This document shows, in pieces, positions 46,732-55,927 of a stretch of DNA of 64,000 nucleotides. The notes beneath the pieces are model-generated. The model made no database searches and was not told the origin of the DNA. It saw only the letters and a list, made by a program, of their open reading frames with translations. The position numbers and the translations under genes are program-made. Numbering within the stretch: position 1 is the stretch's first letter; each line of letters begins with the position of its first letter. Source of the DNA: Pelagerythrobacter rhizovicinus. GTDB lineage: Bacteria; Pseudomonadota; Alphaproteobacteria; Sphingomonadales; Sphingomonadaceae. The stretch is taken from contig NZ_SDPV01000001.1 in NCBI RefSeq assembly GCF_004135625.1, positions 1,238,501-1,302,500 on the forward strand. Direction: 5' to 3'.

Positions 46732-49700
46732 GCGCCGTCTCCGTCGTCGAGACGCGCCTGCCACTCGTCGAGGCGCATGAGCTGGTCGTAGTCGGCATAG
46801 CCCGGATAGTCGGGGTTCTTGCGCGCGGTAAACGGTTCGGTGCCCTTGATGTAGTCGCCGATCGCCTCGTGCAGCTTCTTTTCGGTCAACGGGAGGAAAC
46901 TCTCGGGCGCGATGCCGACGCGCTTGGTGCCGATCCTCAGCGGGGTTTCGACATAGCCGAAATCGCCTTCGCGATTCTTTGCGAGCGACCAGTATTCGAA
47001 CGCGGTTGGTTCGCCGGAGACGCCCTCTATCCCTCTAGCTCGCGCCATCATACCGATCAGACCGAGCTGGAGTGCGAATCCTTCCTGCACCATCGCCCAG
47101 CTCGGAGGCTTTCCGGTCTTGTAATCCACGATCGCGAGCTCGCTGCCCGGCAGGCGGTCGATCCGGTCCGCGCGCCCGTGAATGCGGACACCGTCAACGA
47201 TCATCTCGCCCTTGCGCTCGACCGCGACCACCGTCCGCTCGGGCTGCGCATCGATCTGCGCCTCGACCCATTCGAGCGCCGCCATCAGCCGGGGGCGCCA
47301 CAAACCGCGCATCAGCGGATGGGCGTTCATCTCCTCCAGCACATCTTCGGCGATCGGCTTGAGCGGAACCCGGGGATCGCTCTCGCGGGCCAGGTGCCAG
47401 CGTTCGAGGATCTCGTGCGCCGCCGTCCCCTGCCATGCAGCGGAGGGCTCGGCATCGAGCGCGTCGAGGCGGCGCAGGCCGAGGATCGCGCTGGCGTAGA
47501 ACTGATAGGGGTCGCCGAGCAGCCGGTCGAGTGCGGTGACGGCGATCGGCACGTCGCGCTGCTCGGCGCTCGGGCGCGGCGCGGGGCGCGGATAGGGCGG
47601 CGGCTCGCCCGATGCGGCGTCGAGCGCCCGCGCCAGCTCCACCGCGGCCTTCTCCCGGTGCGATTCGAGCAGCGTCTCGCCCAGAAGCGCCTTGACCCGC
47701 AGAAGGAAGCGCGATGGGATCGCCGGACCGCTCTCGTCCCGCGCGGCCCGGCTCAGCACGACTTCAGGCGCGCCGAGAGCGCCGGCGAGATCGTGCGCCG
47801 ACAGCCCGATGCGGAAGTCCGCGCCGGGCACCCCGAGCGCCCGCATCACCGGCGGCGCGAGCAGCGGATCGGGTGCGGGGCGCGGCGGCCAGCTCCCTTC
47901 GTTGAGGCCGCCGCAGATGACGAGGTCCGCCCGGCTCATGCGCGATTCAAGCAGGCCGTAGATCGCGACGCGGGGATGCCCGCCATAGGGTGGCCGCACG
48001 GCCACGCGCTCCATGGCCTCGCGCAGGACGGTGGGCAGATCCGAGGGGCCCAGCTCGAGGCCCGCCTCCCGCGCATGCAGGCGCAGGTCGTCCACGAAGG
48101 CCGAGAGGGCGCGCCCATCCTCGCGCGCCCAGAGCTGCTCGCCGCACAGCGCCTCGCCCGCTGCGGCGAGCGCGTCGAGCTGGTCGGCGAGCGACGGTTC
48201 GCCGTCCCCGCGGGAGAACAGCGGCGCGAGGATCGCTTCCGCCTCGCGCCACCATTCCTCGATGCCCCGCGCCTTCGCAGCCCTGCCCTGAACCAGGCCG
48301 CGCAGGGGAGCGAGACCCGGCGCCGGGCGGGGGCCGCGCAGCGCCAGCTCCAGCGCGCGCGCATTGTCGAGCCAGTCGGCACGCCCGAAGGGGAGCCCGG
48401 CCAGCGGATGCTCCAGCAGCGACATCAGCGGGACCGGTGCCGCCTCCTCGGCCGCCACTTCGGCGAGCAGGAGCAGAAGCCGCCCGGCCGGCGTCTTGGA
48501 AAGGGGCCGACCGGCCGAATCGTCCGCCTCGATATTCCAGCGCCGCAGGTGCGCCGCGACGCGGGCCGCCAGCCCGCGGTCGGGCGTGACCACCGCCACG
48601 CGCTTGCCGGGCACCTCCAGCGCCTCGCGCACGAGCAAGGCGATAGCCTGCGCCTCCTCCTCGGGGTTCGCGCTTTCCATGATCCGCACGCCTGCGAGAC
48701 GGCGCTTCTCTGGCGGAAGGTCGACCCAGCCCGTGCTTGCCTGCGGCGGCAGGAAAAGGCTGGAGATCGCGTGGCTGCGCTCGGGCTCCGCCGCGCCGAG
48801 CCCCCGGCGGTGCCAGGGTCGGACCTCGCCGCGCGCCACGCCCATGCGGTTGAGCAGCAGCTTCAGGTGGTACTGCGGGTGGGTCACCGCATCGCCGGGC
48901 GCAAAGGCCGTGTCGTCGGCACTGTCGCCGCGGCCCGCACGGCCAAGCTCGTCCCACACGGAATCGTCCAGCGCGAGATCGAAATCGGGCAGCACGACGG
49001 CGCCATTGGGCAGGTCTGCGACCACTCTCAGAAGCTTCGCGAGTTCGGGCGCGGTGCTGGTCACACCTGCCGCGACGATGGGGCTCCCAGGCGGCCGCTC
49101 GCGCCAGCGCTTCGCGGCGCGCGCGAACAGCATGTTCCGGCGCGTGGCGGCGTCCACCATGCCGAGCTGGCGGAGCTCGGCCAGCCACATCGTCTGCACG
49201 GTGTAGAAAAGCTTGGTGTTCTCGGTCCAGTGGGCGGCGACTTCGGCGAGCGCCTGCATCACCGGCTCCTTCCACAGGTCGTCCGGCGCGATGCCTTCGA
49301 CCAGCAGCCGGTCCATCGTCTGCCCGATCTCATGCGCGATCCGCAGCCGGCCGGCCGGCGTCGGCCGCGGATCGCGCCCCAGCGCCGCCATCGCCTGATC
49401 GACGAGCTGCGCCAGCGTCAGCCAGCGCCGCGTCGGCTCCACAGCCGGAGGAATGTCGCTCGCGCCCAGCGGGTCGAGCAGCGTACCGAGCATCTCGTCG
49501 AGATCGAGGTCGCCGACCACCGCCATGCGCGGCATCAGCATTCCAGGCTGACTTTCGGCCCCGAAGTGGCGAATGAACGCTCCGGTGACGGTGCGGACCG
49601 CCCGGGTGCTTGGCAGCAACAGCATCAGACGCGCAAGGCCGAGATCGGGTTCGGCGTAGCGGGGGACGAGGCCGGCTACCAGCGCATCGGCGAAACCGCG

Positions 49701-49745
49701 GTGCGCGGCGATCGAATAGACGCTCGGCCCGCTCCGTTCAGCCAC
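46728..49745 (-). CDS. addB: Double-strand break repair protein AddB
   Basis: This 1005-residue protein is the alphaproteobacterial AddB type: an inactivated helicase-like body (GLARLMLLLPSTRAVRTVT, VAVVTPDRGLAARVAAHLRR) and a C-terminal RecB-type nuclease with ELAIVDYKTGKPPSWAM followed by LQLGLIGMMA. No iron-sulfur cysteine set as in Bacillus AddB was noticed. The GTG start at 49745 lies 8 nt inside murU. A longer upstream frame reads through murU antisense-like sequence and is not credible. Confidence 0.92.
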   Translation of the reverse strand: MAERSGPSVYSIAAHRGFADALVAGLVPRYAEPDLGLARLMLLLPSTRAVRTVTGAFIRHFGAESQPGMLMPRMAVVGDLDLDEMLGTLLDPLGASDIPPAVEPTRRWLTLAQLVDQAMAALGRDPRPTPAGRLRIAHEIGQTMDRLLVEGIAPDDLWKEPVMQALAEVAAHWTENTKLFYTVQTMWLAELRQLGMVDAATRRNMLFARAAKRWRERPPGSPIVAAGVTSTAPELAKLLRVVADLPNGAVVLPDFDLALDDSVWDELGRAGRGDSADDTAFAPGDAVTHPQYHLKLLLNRMGVARGEVRPWHRRGLGAAEPERSHAISSLFLPPQASTGWVDLPPEKRRLAGVRIMESANPEEEAQAIALLVREALEVPGKRVAVVTPDRGLAARVAAHLRRWNIEADDSAGRPLSKTPAGRLLLLLAEVAAEEAAPVPLMSLLEHPLAGLPFGRADWLDNARALELALRGPRPAPGLAPLRGLVQGRAAKARGIEEWWREAEAILAPLFSRGDGEPSLADQLDALAAAGEALCGEQLWAREDGRALSAFVDDLRLHAREAGLELGPSDLPTVLREAMERVAVRPPYGGHPRVAIYGLLESRMSRADLVICGGLNEGSWPPRPAPDPLLAPPVMRALGVPGADFRIGLSAHDLAGALGAPEVVLSRAARDESGPAIPSRFLLRVKALLGETLLESHREKAAVELARALDAASGEPPPYPRPAPRPSAEQRDVPIAVTALDRLLGDPYQFYASAILGLRRLDALDAEPSAAWQGTAAHEILERWHLARESDPRVPLKPIAEDVLEEMNAHPLMRGLWRPRLMAALEWVEAQIDAQPERTVVAVERKGEMIVDGVRIHGRADRIDRLPGSELAIVDYKTGKPPSWAMVQEGFALQLGLIGMMARARGIEGVSGEPTAFEYWSLAKNREGDFGYVETPLRIGTKRVGIAPESFLPLTEKKLHEAIGDYIKGTEPFTARKNPDYPGYADYDQLMRLDEWQARLDDGDGA

Positions 49746-50454
49746 GCCTGAGCGCTTCTTCGGTCGGCTTGATGGCCTCCGGCGTCCCCACCTCGAACCA
49801 CAGGCCGGTGAAGACGGCGCCGTAGAGCCGTCCCTCGGCGATCGCGCGCTCCCACAGCAGCATCGTGCCGAACGGGCCGTTCGGCGGGTCGCGCAGCAGG
49901 CGGTGCGAGACGAGCTGGATGCCAGTGTAGATGAACGGCGCAACACGGCCCGGCAGGCGCCGCTTCAACCGCCCCACCGGGTCCATATGGAAGTCCCCCA
50001 GGCCGCGGAAATTGCTCGCCCGCGCATGGGGAACCACAAGCAGCAGCGCGTCCATCTCGTCCGGGTTCCAGAGCTCCGACAGATCGGCGAAGGCATTGCG
50101 TGGCCCGTCGAGCCAGATGTTGTCGGCGTTGAGGCAGAAGAAGGGGTCCGGCAGGTGCGGCAGCGCCTTCACCATACCGCCACCCGTCTCGAGCAGCAGG
50201 TCGCGCTCGTCCGAGATCGTGACTTTCGGCTTGGCGCGCTCTTTCAGATGCGCCTCGAGTGAATCGGCGAGGTAATGGACGTTGACCGCCGCTTTCGCCA
50301 CGCCGGCGTCGGCGAGGCGATCGAGCGTGTGGTCGATCAGCGGCTTGCCGGCGACCCGCACCATCGGTTTGGGCTGACTCGCCGTCAGCGGCCGCATGCG
50401 CTTGCCAAGGCCCGCGGCCATGACCATCGCGGTGTCGGAGGCGAGCGTAGTCAC
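49738..50454 (-). CDS. murU: Nucleotidyltransferase, likely N-acetylmuramate-1-phosphate uridylyltransferase
   Basis: This 238-residue protein starts at GTG 50454 (GGGGAG, 6 nt upstream) and carries the sugar-nucleotidyltransferase signature MVMAAGLGKRMRPLTASQPK, then ETGGGMVKALPHL and FFCLNADNIW. Next to an AmgK-type kinase it fits MurU of the peptidoglycan-recycling pathway, which makes UDP-MurNAc and bypasses de novo synthesis. The function comes from family and context. It overlaps genes on both sides. Confidence 0.87.
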   Translation of the reverse strand: MTTLASDTAMVMAAGLGKRMRPLTASQPKPMVRVAGKPLIDHTLDRLADAGVAKAAVNVHYLADSLEAHLKERAKPKVTISDERDLLLETGGGMVKALPHLPDPFFCLNADNIWLDGPRNAFADLSELWNPDEMDALLLVVPHARASNFRGLGDFHMDPVGRLKRRLPGRVAPFIYTGIQLVSHRLLRDPPNGPFGTMLLWERAIAEGRLYGAVFTGLWFEVGTPEAIKPTEEALRRG

Positions 50455-51440
50455 TGAATCTCCCCGCCGAACGTATCGCGGATATTGCGCGGGATGTTGA
50501 GATCGAACCAGCTTGCGACGGGCGCGAGCGCGGGATGCGCGAGATCGCGCTCCATCGCTTCCCACACGCGCGGAATCATTGCGAGGTAGCGCGCCTTGCC
50601 GTCGCGCTTCCACAGGCGGGTGAAGATGCCGACGATCTTCGCATTCCGCTGCGCGCCGAGCCGGGCGTAGTCTGCCTCGAACTCTTCACCGGGCGCGCCG
50701 CGTGCGATGTAGCGGTCGAGCATGGCCCGTTCGAGCTCGGCCGAAACATCGCGGCGCGCATCCTGCAGCAGCGAAACGAGGTCGTAGGCGCGATGGCCGA
50801 CGAGCGCGTCCTGAAAATCGATCAGCCCCTGCGCACCGATCCCGTCCGGCGCGGGCCCGAGCAGCATGATATTTTCCGCATGATAGTCGCGCAGCACCGT
50901 GACCCCGGGCCGCTGACGATCGAGCAGCGGGCGGAGCGTCTCCGTCCACGCGGCGGCGTAGCCCCCGGTGTCGACGGTCAGGCTCATCGCCGGGCAATAC
51001 CACTCGGTCAGCAGCGCGGCTTCGCGTTGATAGACCGTCATATCATAGGGATCGAACGGCCCTGGGGGCGCGCGGTGCAGCTCGACCAAAGCGTCGATCG
51101 CAGCCATGTAGGCATTCGTCTCGCCTTCAGGGTTCTCGTCCAACCAGTCGCGCATCCGGTCGACCCCGAAATCTTCGAGCAGGATCCAACCCGCTTCGGC
51201 ATCCTCGGCGATGATCTCTGGGGCCCGCTGCCCGTGTGCGGCGAGCCAGCGCGCCACGTCAAGGAAGGGACGCGGGTCCTCCTCAGGTGGGGGCGCATGC
51301 ATCAGCATCGCCCTGCGGTCGTCGCCGCGAACGCGAAAATAGCGGCGGAAGGACGCGTCGCCGGGGATCGGATCGATCGTCGTCCCTCCCCATCCTGCGC
51401 TTTCGAGAAATTGAATCAAGCCATCGGGCAGTTCGCTCAT
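50451..51440 (-). CDS. amgK: Aminoglycoside-phosphotransferase fold kinase, likely anomeric MurNAc/GlcNAc kinase
   Basis: This 329-residue protein has the APH kinase fold: ILLEDFGVDRM for the hinge, the catalytic loop VLRDYHAENIMLLG and the metal-binding GLIDFQDALVGHRAYDLVSL. With murU directly downstream it fits AmgK, which phosphorylates recovered MurNAc at C1. Despite the fold name it should not be read as antibiotic resistance. ATG 51440 overlaps the tsaE stop, and its stop overlaps the murU start. Confidence 0.88.
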   Translation of the reverse strand: MSELPDGLIQFLESAGWGGTTIDPIPGDASFRRYFRVRGDDRRAMLMHAPPPEEDPRPFLDVARWLAAHGQRAPEIIAEDAEAGWILLEDFGVDRMRDWLDENPEGETNAYMAAIDALVELHRAPPGPFDPYDMTVYQREAALLTEWYCPAMSLTVDTGGYAAAWTETLRPLLDRQRPGVTVLRDYHAENIMLLGPAPDGIGAQGLIDFQDALVGHRAYDLVSLLQDARRDVSAELERAMLDRYIARGAPGEEFEADYARLGAQRNAKIVGIFTRLWKRDGKARYLAMIPRVWEAMERDLAHPALAPVASWFDLNIPRNIRDTFGGEIQ

Positions 51441-51877
51441 GGTAGGCGCCCTAGCCAATCCGCGCCGGGTTCGACAATCGCCTTGCGCGCGCCGCCGGCA
51501 ATTACCAGTGCCACCGAGAGGCAGCCCCGCTCGTGTGCGAAACCGCCGGCGTTCTCGGGCCACTCCGCGATTAGCGCCGCGCCCTCGCGATAGTCGTCGA
51601 GGCCGATCTCCACCGCTTCGTCCGTGCGTTCGAGCCGATAGAAGTCGGCGTGGACGAGCGGCGGGTCGAGCGCGTCGTAAGTCTCAACAATCGTAAAGGT
51701 TGGCGACGGCACCTCCCCCTCGTGGCCAAGGGCCAAGACGATCGCGCGCGCCAGCGTCGTCTTGCCCGCACCGAGGTCCCCCGAGAGGGCGATCACATCA
51801 CCCGCTCGCAACCGGGCGGCGATGCGTTTGCCGAACGTTTCCACCGCGGCGAGGTCATGAAGGCCCACTTCGTACAT
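51437..51877 (-). CDS. tsaE: tRNA threonylcarbamoyladenosine biosynthesis protein TsaE
   Basis: TsaE is the ATPase partner of TsaB/TsaD in making t6A of tRNAs. The 146-residue protein has Walker A LSGDLGAGKTTLARAIV and the family's PSPTFTIVETYDALDPPLVH and FYRLERTDEAVEIGLDDY. ATG 51877 overlaps the divL stop as TGATG; a GTG one codon upstream is an alternative. Confidence 0.94.
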   Translation of the reverse strand: MYEVGLHDLAAVETFGKRIAARLRAGDVIALSGDLGAGKTTLARAIVLALGHEGEVPSPTFTIVETYDALDPPLVHADFYRLERTDEAVEIGLDDYREGAALIAEWPENAGGFAHERGCLSVALVIAGGARKAIVEPGADWLGRLP

Positions 51878-54219
51878 CACGGCAGCTCGATAGTCACCGT
51901 CGTGCCCACGCCCTCGCGCGAGACGATCTCAAGCGTGCCGCCGTGCGCCTCGATGAGTTGGCGGGCAAGCGGGATACCCAGTCCCTGGCGGCGCACCAAC
52001 CCATTGCCGTCGGACGTCGTGCGAAGCCCGTCGAGCGCATGGGCGAGTTCCTTAGCCGTCATCCCCTTCCCGTTGTCCGAGATCACGATGCGGGCGCCCT
52101 CCGCCTTGCGCGTAAGGTCGACCACGATCTTGCCGCCCTTGCCGGTCGCCGCGATTGCATTGTCGAGCAGATGTCCTATCGCGCGGCCGAGCTGGCGGGG
52201 GTCCGCATCGACTTTGCCCGCCGCACTGCCGCGCAAGTCGAGGCTCAGCCCATCGCTCAGGATCGCCTGTTCTCGCTCGCGCACGACCTTCGTCACGAGC
52301 GGCATCAACGCAATTCGCTCCTTCGCAATCGGTAACAGCCCGGCCTCGCTCTGCGAGAGATCGAGCACGTTCTCGACCTGGTCGGCCAGCCTTGCGACCG
52401 ACTCCAGAATGGCGCGGACATAGTCCTTGCCCTGGTCAGAAAGTTCGCCTGCCGCACCGCTCTCCAGCAGTTCGGCGAATCCGCCGATCGAGGTCAGCGG
52501 CGTGCGGAACTCGTAAGACATGTTCGCGAGGAAGCGGGTCTTGACCTGATCGGCCTCCTCCAGCGCCATGTTCCGTTCGCGCAGCGCTTCTTCCGCCTTC
52601 TGCGAGTCGGTGATGTCGAGCACGGTTAGCAGGCCGTTGCCGTCGGGCAGCGGCACACCCGCGAATTCAAGCGTGCGCCCATCGGCGAGCTGAATTCGAC
52701 CGCCCTGCTCCTTGCGGTCAAGCGTTGCGGCACGGATCACCTCACCAATCGCCGCGGCTTGGTTTGGCTTCGAAAGATTGGACGCGATCGCTTCGAGCAG
52801 GCGATCCGCGGAAGGATGCGTATCCATCAGATCCGAATCGAGCCCCCAGGTACCTGCAAAGCCGCGGTTCCAGAGTTGCAGGTTTCCGTCCGGTGCGAAC
52901 ACCGCAAGCGCTTCGAACAGGCTGTCGAAGGTCGCGGTGCGTGTCCGCAGCAGGGTATCGCGCGTGGCGGAGAGCGCCAGTTGCTCAGTCCGGTCTTCGG
53001 CAATCAGAACCAGCCCGCCGTCCGGCATCGGATTGGCAACGACGCGCAGATGGGTCTTGTCGGCCAGCGGCCACGCCTCTTCGTGCGGGGCGCCGGCGCT
53101 GAACCACTCAGCATGCTCGCGGCGCCAAGCCGGGAAATCGCGCACCTCGGGGGTCTTCCCTGCGTCCCGCGCATCGCTGAGAAAGCGCTCGAAATCCAGC
53201 CCGGCCGCAATCGATCCGGGGGCTACGCCGAATATGCGACGGAACGGCTGATTGGCAAAAGTCAGGCGACGGCGCGGGTCGAACTGGGCCACACCGACCG
53301 ACAGCTGGTCGAGGATCGAACGCTGCGCCTCGCGGAAGGCGCGAAACTCGCGGGCGAGTTCCTCCTGATCCTCGATATCGATCGCGTAGCCGGCGATCCC
53401 GTCCCGCCCGAGAGGTAGGTCGCTGACTCGAAGCGAGCGCCGTTCGCCAGCCACCGTCGTCGCGACGATCCGCTCGATCGGCGTGTTCTGCTCGGCCGAC
53501 TGGCGGGCGACTTGCGCCGCCGTCAATCCGTCGGTCACCTCTATCAACTCGAGCTGGCGCTCGACGACATCGGCCGCGCTGGCTGCGCCGACTGCTTCGA
53601 CGTAAGCCGTATTGACGAGCTGCAGCCGCGCGTCCGGCCCACGGAACCACATTGGCATGGGCGCCCCTTCGATCAGGCCGACCAATGCCGCGAAATCACC
53701 ACGGGCACGCGCCGCCTCCTCGCGCAGGAGGGCGAGTTCGCTCTCGCTTTCGCTGAAATCGAACACCCAGACGAGCGCCGCGCCGCCGGGCGAGACCTGC
53801 GGATCGGCCAGAGCACCGCGCAAGGCCAGGCTGCGCTTCGACCCCGGCGGCGTAATCGCCATTCGAAACGGTGCCGCCGTCTTCTGCGCGCGGCGCACGT
53901 TCTCGGTCAGCTCCGCGAGTTGCCCTTCGGATAGGCCCTCGCCGTTCCGACCAGCCAGTTCACTCAAGTATGCGGGCAGCTTGGGGAACCCGAGCCACGC
54001 GGCGAGCCGCTCCGATGCCTCGATCCGCATGTCGGCACGCACCAGCAACGGAATGGCCGGTGCCTCGTCGATCATGCGGGCCATGCGGCGCGCGGCGCGG
54101 CGGCTGGTTTCCGCCCCTTTGGCCTTCCCTGCGGCCGCGATCATCAGCCAAGCTGCGCCGGCCGTCCAGGCTGCGAGCAGCAGCCCGATCAGAGCCAGCG
54201 CGGTAGGGGAGAGATCCAT
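51877..54219 (-). CDS. divL: DivL-type PAS histidine kinase homologue with Tyr in place of the phospho-acceptor His
   Basis: This 780-residue protein has one N-terminal membrane segment (7-29), then about four PAS-like regions (50-150, 175-285, 300-415, 430-540), a DHp domain and a catalytic ATPase domain. The H-box reads FLANMSYEFRTPLTSIGGF: Tyr569 (codon 52513-52515) stands where kinases have His. The N box (HLLDNAIAATGKGG), DNGKGM and GLGIPLARQLIEAHGG are present. Caulobacter DivL has the same layout and substitution (Tyr550) and controls CckA in the cell cycle. The ortholog call is inference from layout, residue and neighbours. The gene follows ahcY and overlaps tsaE. Confidence 0.87.
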   Translation of the reverse strand: MDLSPTALALIGLLLAAWTAGAAWLMIAAAGKAKGAETSRRAARRMARMIDEAPAIPLLVRADMRIEASERLAAWLGFPKLPAYLSELAGRNGEGLSEGQLAELTENVRRAQKTAAPFRMAITPPGSKRSLALRGALADPQVSPGGAALVWVFDFSESESELALLREEAARARGDFAALVGLIEGAPMPMWFRGPDARLQLVNTAYVEAVGAASAADVVERQLELIEVTDGLTAAQVARQSAEQNTPIERIVATTVAGERRSLRVSDLPLGRDGIAGYAIDIEDQEELAREFRAFREAQRSILDQLSVGVAQFDPRRRLTFANQPFRRIFGVAPGSIAAGLDFERFLSDARDAGKTPEVRDFPAWRREHAEWFSAGAPHEEAWPLADKTHLRVVANPMPDGGLVLIAEDRTEQLALSATRDTLLRTRTATFDSLFEALAVFAPDGNLQLWNRGFAGTWGLDSDLMDTHPSADRLLEAIASNLSKPNQAAAIGEVIRAATLDRKEQGGRIQLADGRTLEFAGVPLPDGNGLLTVLDITDSQKAEEALRERNMALEEADQVKTRFLANMSYEFRTPLTSIGGFAELLESGAAGELSDQGKDYVRAILESVARLADQVENVLDLSQSEAGLLPIAKERIALMPLVTKVVREREQAILSDGLSLDLRGSAAGKVDADPRQLGRAIGHLLDNAIAATGKGGKIVVDLTRKAEGARIVISDNGKGMTAKELAHALDGLRTTSDGNGLVRRQGLGIPLARQLIEAHGGTLEIVSREGVGTTVTIELP

Positions 54220-54277
54220 GCCGATCAGCTATGCGGCATGTGGAAAGGATGCAACGGCTATCCCGATGCAGGTATTC

Positions 54278-54309
54278 GCTGCCGAACACCCGTCTTGGTG
54301 TCCGGCAGC
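54278..54309 (-). terminator. Hairpin between ahcY and divL
   Basis: GCTGCCGAACACC (54278-54290) and GGTGTCCGGCAGC (54297-54309) form a 13-bp stem with one mismatch and a 6-nt loop. It lies 17 nt after the ahcY stop. There is no T run, so it may attenuate transcription or protect the ahcY mRNA rather than end it fully. Confidence 0.45.
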
Positions 54310-54325
54310 GGAGGCTGCGCTTTGC

Positions 54326-55738
54326 TCAATAGCGGTAATGATCGGGCTTGAACGGCCCGTTCTGCGGCACGCCGATGTAGTCGGCCTGCTTCTTGCTGAG
54401 CTGCGTCAGCGCCACGCCCAGCTTCTCGAGGTGCAGCGCCGCGACCTTCTCGTCTAGGTGCTTGGGCAGGACGTAGACGTCGTTCTGGTACTCGTGGGAC
54501 TTCGTGAACAGCTCGATCTGCGCCAGCGTCTGGTTGGTGAAGCTGCTGCTCATCACGAAGCTCGGATGGCCGGTCGCGCATCCAAGGTTTACGAGACGGC
54601 CCTTGGCGAGCACGAGGATCGACTTGCCGTCGGGGAAGGTGACCAGATCGGTGCCCGGCTTGATTTCCTTCCAAGTGTAGTTGTCGAGCGCGGAGATCTG
54701 GATCTCGCTGTCGAAGTGGCCGATGTTGCACACGATCGCCATGTTCTTCATCGCCTTCATGTGCTCGGCGGTGATCACGTCCTCGTTGCCGGTCGCGGTG
54801 ACGAAGATGTCGCAGCGCGTGACCGCCTCTTCCATCGTCACGACCTCGAACCCGTCCATCGCCGCCTGGAGCGCGCAGATCGGGTCGATCTCGGTCACCA
54901 TCACGCGCGCGCCGCCGTTGCGCAGCGATGCAGCCGAGCCCTTGCCGACATCGCCGTAGCCCGCAACGCAGGCGACTTTGCCGGCCAGCATTACGTCGGT
55001 GGCGCGGCGGATCGCGTCGACCAGCGATTCCTTGCACCCGTAGAGGTTGTCGAACTTGGACTTGGTGACCGAGTCATTGACGTTGATCGCGGGGAACGGG
55101 AGCTTGCCCTTCTTGGCGATCTGGTAGAGCCGCATGACGCCGGTAGTCGTTTCTTCGGAAACGCCCTTGATGTTCTGCACCGCCTTCGTGAGATAGCCCG
55201 GCTTCGCCTTCACGAAGGCCTTGAGCGCGCGCTGCATCTCGATCTCTTCGGCGTTCTGCGGCTCCGGCATTTCCTCACCCGCCTCGATCCGCGCGCCCCA
55301 CAGCGCGAACATCGTTGCGTCGCCGCCGTCGTCGAGGATCATATTGGCAGTGCAGTCCGCGTCGTCGGCAGTCGACCAGTCGAAGATCTTGCCCACATAG
55401 TCCCAATAGTCTGCAAGGCTCTCGCCTTTGACTGCGAAGACCGGGATGCCCTGCGCCGCGATCGCCGCCGCGGCATGATCCTGCGTCGAGAAGATGTTGC
55501 AGGTCGCCCATCGGACTTCGGCTCCGAGTGCGACCAGCGTTTCGATCAGCACCGCGGTCTGGATCGTCATATGCAAGCTGCCGGTGATCCGGGCGCCCTT
55601 GAGCGGCTGAGCCGCACCGTACTCCTCGCGCAGCGCCATCAGGCCCGGCATCTCGGTTTCGGCGATCCCAATTTCGTCGCGCCCGTATTCGGCGAGGGTG
55701 ATGTCCTTGATGATATAGTCGTGCTTGGCGTCGGCCAC
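54326..55738 (-). CDS. ahcY: Adenosylhomocysteinase
   Basis: The enzyme splits S-adenosylhomocysteine into adenosine and homocysteine and keeps methylation reactions running. The 470-residue protein has [18 protein letters not shown], the NAD-binding [31 protein letters not shown] and the C-terminal FKPDHYRY. The start is GTG 55738 with AGGAG 9 nt upstream. A SahR-like operator lies 95 nt upstream. The divL operon follows. Confidence 0.97.
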   Translation of the reverse strand: MADAKHDYIIKDITLAEYGRDEIGIAETEMPGLMALREEYGAAQPLKGARITGSLHMTIQTAVLIETLVALGAEVRWATCNIFSTQDHAAAAIAAQGIPVFAVKGESLADYWDYVGKIFDWSTADDADCTANMILDDGGDATMFALWGARIEAGEEMPEPQNAEEIEMQRALKAFVKAKPGYLTKAVQNIKGVSEETTTGVMRLYQIAKKGKLPFPAINVNDSVTKSKFDNLYGCKESLVDAIRRATDVMLAGKVACVAGYGDVGKGSAASLRNGGARVMVTEIDPICALQAAMDGFEVVTMEEAVTRCDIFVTATGNEDVITAEHMKAMKNMAIVCNIGHFDSEIQISALDNYTWKEIKPGTDLVTFPDGKSILVLAKGRLVNLGCATGHPSFVMSSSFTNQTLAQIELFTKSHEYQNDVYVLPKHLDEKVAALHLEKLGVALTQLSKKQADYIGVPQNGPFKPDHYRY

Positions 55739-55832
55739 GAATGATCTCCTGCAATTCTGCTACGTCCGGCCCCGCGCGAAGGGGCCGCCTCATGATCGGT
55801 CGCGATGTAGCGATCGGTCCGTTTCGAGGCAA

Positions 55833-55852
55833 ATATAAAGCGATCTTTATAT
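55833..55852. promoter_or_regulatory. SahR-like operator upstream of ahcY
   Basis: ATATAAAG and CTTTATAT form a perfect 8-bp inverted repeat with a CGAT spacer. The pattern matches, from memory, the operator of SahR, an ArsR-family regulator that responds to S-adenosylhomocysteine and controls methionine-cycle genes in proteobacteria. It lies between divergent ahcY and a peroxiredoxin gene; ahcY is the natural target. The regulator itself is not in the window. Confidence 0.75.
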
Positions 55853-55927
55853 GATGCCATATTGCCGTGCAGAACGCAGGCTCTATATCGAGCGCGAGCG
55901 GATGGGACGACGAAAGGAAATTTCCCG

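Noticed and set aside
46869-49751. A 960-codon open frame antisense to addB, and similar long frames antisense to secA (37354-38988).
   Set aside because: These arise from high-GC codon use on the opposite strand. The proteins have no domain and their length matches the true gene below.
50451-51440. Aminoglycoside resistance gene.
   Set aside because: The APH fold is shared by many kinases; the adjacent murU and wall/tRNA genes fit a sugar kinase (AmgK) better.
55739-55927. Possible SAH or SAM riboswitch upstream of ahcY.
   Set aside because: The leader does not show the conserved core of the SAH or SAM-II families that I know; the palindromic protein-binding site explains control better.
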